From Apostichopus japonicus (Eukaryota; Echinodermata; Holothuroidea; Aspidochirotida; Stichopodidae): DNA of 64,000 nt. The stretch lies in assembly GCF_037975245.1 (NCBI RefSeq), contig NC_092566.1, forward strand, positions 4,092,001-4,156,000, in the 5' to 3' direction. Below are positions 54,600-64,000 of this stretch, piece by piece (the stretch's first letter is position 1; each line of letters starts with the position of its first letter). The notes under the pieces are model-generated. The model was not told where the DNA came from. It did no database searches and was given only the letters and a program-made list of their open reading frames with translations. The position numbers were made by a program, and so were the translations under genes.

Positions 54600-55450
54600 T
54601 CCATGCATTAATTTGTGTTGGTCCTCTGTAAGGTCATGCACTGGTCCTCTGTTAGGTCATGCATTGGTCCTCTGTAAGGTCATGCATTGGTAAAGTCATG
54701 CATTGATAAATAATCTGTATGGTCATGCATTGGTAAGGTCATGCTTGGCAATCTGTAAGGTCATGCATAGGTAAGGTCATGCATTGGTAAGGTCATGCAT
54801 TGGTAAATAATCTGTATGGTCATGCATTGGTAGGTCATGCATTAGTTCTCTGTTAGGTCATGCATTGGTAAGGTCATGCATTGGTAAATAATCCGTATGG
54901 TCATGCATTGGTAAGGTCATGCATTATTCCTCTGTAAGGTCGTGCATTGGTAAGGTCATGTATTAGTCCTCTGTAAGGTCATGCATTGGTAAGGTCATGC
55001 ATTAGTCCTCTGTTAGGTTATGCATTGATAAATAATCTGTATGGTCATGCATTTGTAAGGTCAAGCATTGGTCCTCTGTAAGGTCAGACATTGGTAAGGT
55101 CATGCATTAGTCCTCTGTTAGGTCATGCATTGGTGATGTCATGCATTGGTAAATAATCTGTATGGTCATGCATTGGTAAGGTCATGCATTATTCCTCTGT
55201 AAGGTCATGCATCGGTTCGGTCATGCATTGGTAAATTATCCGTATGGTCATGCATTGGTAAGGTCATGCATTGGCAATCTGTAAGGTAATGTATTTCTGA
55301 GGTCATGAATGGGCAATCTGTAAGGTCATGCATTGGTACGGTCATGCAGAGGTCTTCTGTTAGGTCATGCATTGGTAAGGTCATGCATTGGTAAATAATC
55401 CGTATGGTCATGCATTGGTAAGGTCATGCATTGGCAATCTGTAAGGTAGT
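54600..55450. repeat. Minisatellite of GGTCATGCATTGGTAA units
   Basis: About 40 units of 14-28 bp with variants: GGTCATGCATTGGTAA, those extended by TAATC(T/C)GTAT, and those with TTAGTCCTCTGTTA. The palindrome ATGCAT is in nearly every unit. Larger blocks are repeated as a higher-order pattern. Confidence 0.9.
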
Positions 55451-56214
55451 GTATTCTAAGATGAGCTTATGACTTGATATATTAGCTTGATATATTAGGC
55501 TTTGTTCCTCTCTACCCGATGCTAATTGTTCTACCATAAACAAACTCATGAGACTAATGAAAAGAAATATATGCTTGAGAAGCACACGGTAAAGCCCCCC
55601 CAAAAATAATAATAATAATAAATGAAACCTGTAGGCAACAACCTCAAACTGATTTCACTCATCTTCAAGTTTCATAATTTAGAAGTGTCATTAAAATACA
55701 GGCGTTGGATATATATTTTTTTTAACTTTCATTGCCAGCAGATTTATATCTATTTACGTAAATTTAAATACACCTTTGAGGATATTTAATGAAAGTATAC
55801 CCTAGCTGTCTGAACTGAAGTGTAATAATAATCTGAACCACCAAACCGCTCTGTTTAATGATGTATGTATATATTGATCAATGCATGGTTTGAGCCATGT
55901 ATCCTCACAGTAGAATAACAGACATGCTTGATATTACAAACATTGGACAATTGCACAGACACTTTGCATCATTACAGTTCTTGCACACAGAAAAGGGAAA
56001 GAATACGCACCCTAAATTTGAAGAAAAAAAAAAACTTTTGTGATAATTAAGAAATAGCAACAAAAAAAAGACCAGGATTATTGTGAATCCCGTATAAAGC
56101 TGGATACCATTGTGATATTCAACCACTGTATCCCTTTATCTTACATATGTGGGGATATATATATATATATATATAATGCATGTGTAGTATGTGGTATGAC
56201 AGATAAAACAACAC
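55451..56214. other. No gene seen
   Basis: AT-rich DNA with a (TA)n run at about 56156-56175. Confidence 0.4.
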
Positions 56215-56400
56215 ACCAGAAAAATTCCACTTCACGACCGGTTTCATCCTTTGGGGACTTATCAGGCGAAGGTAGGAATCGAACCCCGGATCTTGTGTCA
56301 CAGACCGAAGTCCGTACCACTCGACCACAATGATTCTACTGGTGTGTGAATGCGTATAAAATGGCTTTGTATAACTGTCATTGAGGATATAGACACAACC
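56215..56400 (-). mobile_element. tRNA-derived SINE-like unit
   Basis: On the minus strand an A box TGGTCGAGTGG (56327-56317) is followed by a B box GGTTCGATTCC (56285-56275), 31 nt between them, as in a tRNA. The downstream sequence (CTTCGCCTGATAAGTCCCC) is unlike a tRNA acceptor stem, so it is a SINE head with body and not a tRNA gene. Confidence 0.6.
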
Positions 56401-58689
56401 AGTTGGCATGCAATATATGCCATTTATAAATTATTATTTTAAATCTTATAGCAATTTTAATCCTGTCCTTTGTTCTTTTTGGACATCATTTGTAAACCAC
56501 TTTAATACTAAGTATATAACTAGATATTCATCTTATATCTTTCCTGTTGCCAGAGTGGTCAAACTACATAAAATAATAACCGATCAAAATCATACTTTGA
56601 GAAAAATGATCTTTTTTCCTTATAATAAGAGTCATTGTTTAATGACACCACAAAAAATGCTAGCAAGTTCATTTCATAACACAGCTTTAAGAATCATGAC
56701 AAAGCTATATATGTAAAATTTGAAATATATCGATCAAAGAATTCAGTCAATTTTCAGGTTTTGCACCATGTACGGAACATTTGAAAAAATAAAACGTACG
56801 TTCAGTCACGTGACCAAGCAGTTGGTAATTTAAGCACAACTGTCTGATCCACGTGCAAGGCTCAAATCTCTGTTAACTCACTCTGTATCCGACTGTGTAT
56901 CCACTCTGTATCCGACTGTATCCGACTGTGACAATTATTTGTATCTTCATTAATATTCACGAAATGGAAGAATAACAATAGAAACCTCATGAGGAGATGG
57001 AATCAATAATAAATTAACCTATTTTTGGGGATTCTTGTTTTAAAAAAAGGGAAATTCTACATAAAAAACATCCAGAATTTGTAAGGATATAATATCGACA
57101 TGGTGCATTCATTAGTTCAGCTGAAATTCATGAAATTTTTACCAAATTGTATTAAACAAAAATGACGAAATCGCAGAGACAGAAAATTAACACTGGTATC
57201 AACAGTATCTAGTGATTGTTTTTACAATGGTAGATTCGGAAGGAGGAGAACGAGGGAATTGACCCAAAAGTTTGGCCAAGGAGGGGAGGTGCGGGGGGGG
57301 GGTGAAGGGAGGCAGTGCACTTTTTTGTACTAGGTAGTACGTAAACAGGAAAGTGCATATTTGCTGAATGCAGTAGTCAGGAGAGTGGGGAGGAGTAGAA
57401 TGCATCCAATCAGTTGATGAAATCAATTTAAAAAGTTTAGAGAAAACTAAATCTATATCAGAAAATATAATCAGCTTTCTTGTCTTAGTTTCATGTATGT
57501 GAAATTAAACCTTGAAGCCAAAGTCTGTCTTGTCCCGGTTCCTTGTCCAAACTTTTGATGTACCCTATAGGTAAAAATTTGATCAAATGGCAAACATTGT
57601 GTGGTGCTCTGTATGTACGAATTATGCAAATTAAATTTTAATGAGACATCCATACATGGTTGAAAATTTAAACATTGAAGTTTTTTCCTTGTGTTTGTAT
57701 AGAGTCGTAGTTATGTCTAACATTATCTGAATAAGGTAAGATCATACATTAATTACAGACCATTTGGCCTTCAGTATGGAAACTTTCAGATATGCTCAAA
57801 ATATTAAGATCTTTCTCTGAAATTTTGCAGCTGTTCATCAATTTGCTACAGAATGTCAAAATGACAAAAAAAAAACTGCTGTGAGCATAATTAAACATTT
57901 TATTGCAAAATGTTAGAATTGACGAGATTAATTAGTGATCAGTTCTTCATTTTTTTGACAAATTATTGAAATGATGGACTTATGATGAGCATAATTATTA
58001 TATTCGTCACTTTCTTGCCAAATGCTGAATTAGTGAAACATGTAAAGTGATCAATTTATGCATTTGGGTGCGAATTTTTAAACAGATGACATTTGATAAA
58101 TGATCATCATTTTGTCATCTTGCTGCAAATTGTTGACATATTATCAGCACATTTAATTATTTTGTGGAAACTACTTGGTTTACAGAGAGATCTCAGCATA
58201 ATTGACAGCATAAGTACTCAAGTCCAAACAAGGCAAACATGTTTTGATAAGTTTCTGGCAATTTTTAAAATCAATTTCTACAAACACTGGGTATATACAT
58301 ATTATTTAATAACCACCTTCTGTTGTAAGGGATATTCAACTCTACGTTATTATAAATTTGCGGCTCATTGATCAAAGCGACTGAACTACCTAGTTTAGCA
58401 CACAGCTCATTAATTCAGCTTCTCAGAAGCATGACTCAGACTATTAATGTAATTTACAATAACAAGACTATCAATATATCAATAACACTAGCATACTTAA
58501 TGGATGCAATGCACACAAGGTGAAGCCGATAAAAAGAATGGTCTCATGTTTCATCCTGCAAAAAAACCTTGTTCTAAAAAACTGACCTGTTTTGGACCAA
58601 GTTGATAGAATTCTATCAAACTTTGTTATGTATATAGAGCAATTCACATTAAAGGGTTACTTGAGGCGATGGTGATTATCATGTATATC
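56401..58689. other. No gene seen; probably MARCHF-like intron
   Basis: AT-rich DNA. A G run near 57293. Short repeated phrase CACTCTGTATCCGACTGT at about 56880-56930. Confidence 0.4.
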
Positions 58690-58715
58690 ACTGTAAATAT
58701 ATAAATATATACATA

Positions 58716-58779
<64 letters not shown>

Positions 58780-58854
58780 TATACATATATATATTACGTT
58801 TTCATTTATTTATATATATAAATAAATGAAAACGTAATATATATATATATATAG

Positions 58855-58909
<55 letters not shown>

Positions 58910-58925
58910 ATATATTTTTATATTT
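58690..58925. repeat. (TA)n array containing a 40-bp perfect palindrome
   Basis: The core palindrome at 58796-58835 starts ACGTTTTCATTTATTTATAT and is followed by its exact complement. TA runs on both sides extend the symmetry further. It is likely to form a cruciform and to be unstable. Confidence 0.85.
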
Positions 58926-59460
58926 ATATATTGTACATTAACTGCTATAGAGATCTGACTGATGACAAGTAAACCATCAAAAAACATTGATTGATTGATT
59001 ACAGATCTTTGTAATAGCTGCAAACATATATAACCAAAGAACCAGAGATCTTCTAACAAGAATAGTCATCAATAATGTATTAGATATAGGGAAAAAACAG
59101 CATCATACATGCATATAGTCGGTAGCAGAAAAATAGAGGGGATTTTAAGGCACAATTTGACAGTACTGTAAATCATGTAATCTCTAAAACGTTAATTCTG
59201 GAAGAAACTTGAACAAAGGTTGCTTTTTTTACGATAAGATGATCTCCATCATCGCAGAGTTGTTTTCATGAAATGGAGAAGAGAATTTGATATCGTAGAA
59301 AATCAAACAGAAACACTGTAATAACGATATTATTTATAACAATGAAATTTAATAATCTGATTATAAGTCTAAGGAATCAAAATTTAAATGTGTTTAGTCT
59401 TCCTCTCTGCTTGGCCTTCCTTTTCTTCTTTCCCTAAATGTCTATGATTCTATCATTTCG

Positions 59461-59608
59461 GTCAGTCAGTGGTCACTATTTTGTCATACTATTTGGTCAC
59501 TACGAGTCATTGATTTTGGTCAGTCAGTGGTCACTATTTTGTCATACTATTTGGTCACTAGGAGTCATTGATTTCGGTAAGTCAGTGGTCACTGTTTTGT
59601 CATACTAT
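59461..59608. repeat. 58-bp tandem repeat, 2.5 copies
   Basis: Units start GTCAGTCAGTGGTCACTATT at 59461, 59519 and (as GTAAGTCAGTGG) 59577. Confidence 0.9.
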
Positions 59609-60387
59609 ATAATATAGAACGACCACTGCGGACAACTTCCTGGAGTAAGTGAGAGCTTCTATCCAGTCAAAATACGTCACATTCAATCCACCACATCTAG
59701 ATGGGGTTTAAAACTCACAGTCTGGATATATTTTTCTCTTCAAGAGACATTCTATATTGTCTGTAAAAAATCCATTTTTAAGCGATTATACAGACGTAAA
59801 GTATTTCATAAGATTATTAAGAAAAGTTCAGAATTATTAAAGATTCCAATATTTCATATTAAATACAATCATAAATAATTCACTCAAAGCATGTACTGTA
59901 TCTTCTTTCATAACTTACACTGAAATGGCAAAGATAAGTTAACTGTTCAACCAGCTAGTAATTATAAACCTGATCATTCAATGGTAGAAACAAACTTTCA
60001 CAGCCCACTAGTAGTTTTATGATGGAATTATGCCATGCCTTATAAGGAGGTGCAAATCTTGTGAGCTATGGAAGTATTGCTTTTTTTTTGCATTTTTAGT
60101 AAAAATTTACCAGATATATAATTGATCTGAAAACTGACAGGGCTTTCTGAAGGTTAAGTGCATATATCAATAATTTTTTTTTATGACAAGCTATTACAAA
60201 AGAGTCTACTTTACTCATAGAATTTGAGTGCCATACGCTGTTACATAATTTACAAATACAGAACAAGCTAAGCTATTTAAGTAATAGAAGGCATGGGGCT
60301 GGATTCATTTCACTAATTTATTATTACTTTTATCTTTTACATTATCTCAATTTTATATTAAATTATATATTATGTATATAATTAACT
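59609..60387. other. No gene seen
   Basis: AT-rich DNA without recognised signals. Confidence 0.4.
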
Positions 60388-60550
60388 GGAGTGTTAGTTC
60401 AGTGGTTAACACCGGTGCCTTCCAATCATAATTTTTGGATTACTCCCAGGTTAATGTATGTCGTCCAGTTACAGAGTTGTTGACAAGGGTGTCGCTAAGG
60501 GTGTACACTGCTTAAAAGTTTACCAGTTCACTCTGGACATGGAAGAGCTA
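60388..60550 (+). mobile_element. tRNA-derived SINE-like unit
   Basis: An A box TAGTTCAGTGG sits in the context GGAGTGTTAGTTCAGTGG then TTAACACCGGTGCC, close to a tRNA head. The B box is degenerate (GGATTACTCC). The body runs on past ACACTGCTTAAAAG. An old SINE or tRNA pseudogene. Confidence 0.5.
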
Positions 60551-61240
60551 TAGTGCTAATGTTGTGATGACAAAACAAATTAGTATAACTATCACAAAGA
60601 TAATATATACAGTATATGCAAAATAATGATCCATTAAAAATCATACATTCAATTTGTGAGCCAAAAAAAGGGGAGGGGAAGTTCTGTGTGAGATAAATAT
60701 GATTAATTATTTAACCTTTCTTATTAACATCAATCTTTAATGCTAATCACAAAAATCTCAACAGTTAGACAAATTATCCCATAACTGATAAAATCAGGCC
60801 AATAAAACAAAACATGAAATTTAAGTACAGTTTTACAGTTTAAGCTTGTAAATTACAAATATCCGGCATTTCAGTCCATGAATGCATCTCTTTTTTTCCC
60901 TAGACAACTGCTGTAGAAACCTGACTAGAATAACCTGAATAGTATTAACAATCAAATCAAACCAAACCCGAGAAATACATGCACACACAAAAAAACACAC
61001 ACAAAAAAACGAGGGAAATGTGGAGCAAATAGTCAAATTATCCTAACGATTTCTATAGGAGTTGATAGAAAAGTTATACATCTCTGATTTCGTTGCCACA
61101 GAAACCGTCGTAAAAGGATGAAGAGAGGACCTAAAAACGGTTTGTGAAATGATATGTAAGTAATTTCAAAGCACTAAATGTGCACTTGATTACCATTAGC
61201 GCTAGTAAAACTAGGTCAAGATATATGCTCTGTGAGTACT

Positions 61241-61857
61241 TTACTAAATGCATCAAAGTATGATATGGCCTGGTTATACTTGTATTAGAATTTAACTCAG
61301 TCCTCACCGATATCTATAGTTATCTATAGTTACTAAATGCATCAAAGGATGATATGGTCTGGTTATACTTGTATTAGAATTTAACTCAGCCCTCACCGAT
61401 ATCTATAGTTATCTATAGTTACTAAATGCATCAAAGGATGATATGGTCTGGTTATACTTGTATTAGAATTTAACTCAACCCTCACCGATATCTATAGTTA
61501 TCTATAGTTACTAAATGCATCAAAGGATGATATGGTCTGGTTATACTTGTATTAGAATTTAACTCAACCCTCACCGATATCTATAGTTATCTATAGTTAC
61601 TAAATGCATCAAACGAGGATATGGCCTGGTTATACTGTATTAGAATTTAAGGCAGCCCTCACCGATATCTATAGTTATCTATAGTTACTAAATGCATCTA
61701 AGGATGATATGGTCTGGTTATACTGTATTAGAATTTAACTCAGCCCTCACCGATATCTATAGTTATCTATAGTATACTAAATGCATCAAACGAGGATATG
61801 GTCTTGTTATACTGTATTAGAATTTAAGTCAGCCCTCACCGATATCTATAGTTATCT
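61241..61857. repeat. 89-bp tandem array, seven copies
   Basis: Each unit has ACTAAATGCATCAAA, GGATGATATGG, CTGGTTATACT, GTATTAGAATTTAA, CCTCACCGATATCTATAG. Starts near 61243, 61333, 61422, 61511, 61600, 61688 and 61777. The copies are 90-99 percent alike by eye. Confidence 0.92.
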
Positions 61858-62034
61858 GAGAATCGTAATAACTGTATTAATTGACATTAATGAATTACAT
61901 TTATTGTAATTTCTTTTTCTGTTTTAATTCTCACCGAGGGTAAAATTTAGAACTTCAAACAAATGTGGCATTTAGAGCAGCAATTTGTAAGTGTTTTAAC
62001 GAGCCTATGAAGCGCCAGCTATGTTCCATGAGAA

Positions 62035-62245
62035 CTCCTCCTCAATAAACCAACCAGTCTAAGGACCCCTTTGGAAATAAGCTTTTAGCTTAAAGGGTTT
62101 ATCCTTGGCATGTTATTTTCTTTTTGATGCATTTAAGTATATTTCCATCTTGTATTTTAAATGTTTCTCTATATGTGCAATTCTTTGTATGTAGATGAAG
62201 AATGATAATTTGCTGAATAAAATCAAATCAAATCAGAGGAAATAA
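62035..62245 (+). mobile_element. LINE-type 3' end with (ATCAA)n tail
   Basis: Contains GGACCCCTTTGGAAATAAGC followed by a complementary AAAGGGTTTATCC stretch and ends GCTGAATAAAATCAAATCAAATC. A 3' hairpin and an AATAAAATCAAATCAAATC tail are typical of Jockey/CR1-like retroposons. The coding part is absent. Confidence 0.5.
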
Positions 62246-64000
62246 ATTGCAAAATATAGGAATGATTGTTTGGATACACCTGGTAATTTGGGTGAAACAC
62301 TAGCATTTTGTGGAATGCATTTTTTTCATAAACGTCACTTGGCAAAATATGGTCATACATAGTATAAACAATTTTGAGGAATATATTAAGCCCTTGATTG
62401 ATAATTTGATTTATATCAATTCAACATTCTGAGAAAAAATTTGGTGGCAAAAAGTCAAAACTTTGGTATAAAAGGTCATAATTTTCAATAAGAAAAAGAT
62501 AAGTCAACACTTTGAGAAAATATACTTGAATTATCAACGACAAAGTATTTTAATTTCGATATTTTTTTTATATTTTGAAATTTTCAAAGTTCCATCTCAC
62601 AGTCTAACATAGCAACTACAAAACTGACAATTCTTCTAGGCAAGACCTCCAAGCACCACTAGTTTTCTAACCCCTTTGAGACTTTGGTCTCTTCCTTCTC
62701 TACTCCCATGGTCTTTGAAAGAATATCTAGTGGTTAGAGTGGATGGATCACACTTCAAACCAGGATGACCCAAAGTTAGTGCATTATCCAAACCCATTAT
62801 ACAAGATGGAGCAATATAAATGTTACAAGGGACATTCAGATGGCAGAGAATGTAACACCTATATGTACGAAAATCCTGCGAAATAGTCACGTAGCTTCAC
62901 TTCTGAAATGGTAAATTCAGAAGGAGCACACATGGTGGGAGGTTTCCCTGGAAGGAGGAATAGAGGGCGCAGTGCTGATGAAACATTTCCGGTAGATGGT
63001 AAAGTGCAAATGAAGTTTGGAGACAGGTAAGAGAGGAGTGAAGTGAATAAAATATTTCCACACGGTTTAGTTGAAAATCCCAACTCGATATCTTGTCCTT
63101 AACTCAAGATATAGTTTGATTGAATGGAACCTATTTTTGATTGACTAAATCCACAATTCTGTGTGATGTCATCAAAGTGAATATTCGTCAAAAGCGTTAC
63201 TTTCCTGTTATAATCTATACTTGTTGATTTAATTCTCAAAACCTGATACAATTTGGCACGTTTGCTGTCAACTGTTTTTTTTTCGCGGATCGGAACAGGG
63301 CGATGGGGGGTTGACCCAGAGGACTGCCCAATGGGGGGGGAGGGGCGATGCTACAACAGTATTACCAGTTAATACCATTATATAGGCTAATGTAGGTAGA
63401 TGGGAAAGTACACTAGTAGAAGTCGAGACGGTGAAGAGGGGAGAGTAGTATAAAACGCAGAGAATTAACAGCATTTTATATTAAGCGATCCATCTAAGCC
63501 ACCGGAATATCCATCTCATTACCAGCAAACAACGCAAATGGCCAGCAGTGTACAAAACCACTTTAGCAATTAGCAAAATATATATGTTTAAGAGATTGTA
63601 TTTATTATGCTCTTAAAAGTATATGATAACATCTTCAATCAACTGGTGATGCGAATACGAAGACGAGATCAAATGAGACATGGCCATGTATGGCATCTTC
63701 TAATTCTTTAATCACTCTCACTTGTCTTGTCAACTATTATTCTTTACTGTCCGGGGGCACAAAATTGAAGAAGCATTCATGATTTTAACTGCTGTGCGTA
63801 TGTGCGTGTATGCGTGTATGCGCATGCGTGTGTCTGTGTGTGTACTTTTTCCTTCCTTTATTTTCTCTAATTATGTCAACATAAGAACCAAAATCATGAC
63901 AGGTTGACATTTGAATGTTTTTATAAACTTGAGAAATGCCCACCAGCTTGGCTGCTGGAATTCCTTCAACGGAAATTGCTTTGCCATTTTCCAAGACAAG
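62246..64000. other. No gene seen; G/C runs and a GT-rich microsatellite
   Basis: A GT/GC-rich simple repeat lies at about 63795-63842 and a G run near 63340. The segment 62640-63070 has a more balanced composition but no recognised family. The minus-strand end of the window could hold an exon that continues outside; it cannot be judged. Confidence 0.35.

Noticed and set aside
56275-56340. tRNA gene on the minus strand
   Set aside because: A and B boxes are good but no acceptor stem or clean anticodon arm can be formed, so it is called a SINE head.
62636-63083. Two minus-strand frames with balanced composition near the window end
   Set aside because: No recognisable domain; they do not resemble the RING-CH exon expected upstream of the MARCHF-like exon.

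Overview
This is AT-rich animal nuclear DNA with intron-split genes, GT-AG splice sites, many inverted-repeat transposons, minisatellites and long G/C homopolymer runs. The gene families (vertebrate-like FMO, FUT10/11 and MARCHF1/8 homologues) together with the repeat style suggest a marine invertebrate, most plausibly a non-chordate deuterostome such as an echinoderm. That placement is inference; no rRNA, mitochondrial or other taxonomic marker is present.

Layout. (1) 1-7798: no recognisable gene; a cluster of palindromes at 5.9-6.7 kb. (2) 7799-13256, minus strand: a complete nine-exon flavin-containing monooxygenase gene (522 aa). All nine exons, their splice sites and phases can be read, and a small TA-flanked MITE abuts one splice donor. 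(3) 13.2-15.2 kb: the 5' end of that gene (first codons plus upstream DNA) is present three times in tandem, and the first copy carries a large foldback MITE. (4) 15198-24696: a young, apparently intact Ty3/gypsy LTR retrotransposon of 9499 bp. It has near-identical 1029-bp LTRs, a tRNA-Leu-type primer site, gag, pol in the -1 frame and an extra ORF coding for a two-finger C2H2 protein. The gag/pol junction has a slippery-type heptamer, a 7-nt spacer and a perfect 10-bp stem. A possible splice donor/acceptor pair could make a subgenomic message for the zinc-finger ORF. (5) 24.7-26.9 kb: a composite inverted-repeat element made of ~22-bp satellite units. (6) 28695-31193, plus strand: a two-exon GT10 fucosyltransferase (FUT10/FUT11 class, 554 aa). 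(7) 31.7-34.7 kb, minus: two degenerate gypsy relics interrupted by two MITEs. (8) 35-50 kb: gene-poor, with a clean hAT-type MITE (8-bp target duplication). (9) 51672-52043, minus: the last coding exon of a MARCHF1/8-type E3 ubiquitin ligase, followed in its 3' direction by a 145-bp tandem array whose core motif also occurs in the final codons. (10) 52-64 kb: intronic or intergenic DNA with minisatellites, a TA-rich perfect palindrome, two tRNA-derived SINE-like units and two LINE-type 3' tails.

The three host genes are unrelated in function and show no sign of co-regulation. The most interesting object is the retrotransposon: its expression strategy (frameshift module, accessory zinc-finger ORF, possible splicing, duplicated hairpin plus purine tract before the 3' LTR) can be read directly from the sequence. 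All homology statements come from motif recognition, not from a database search.
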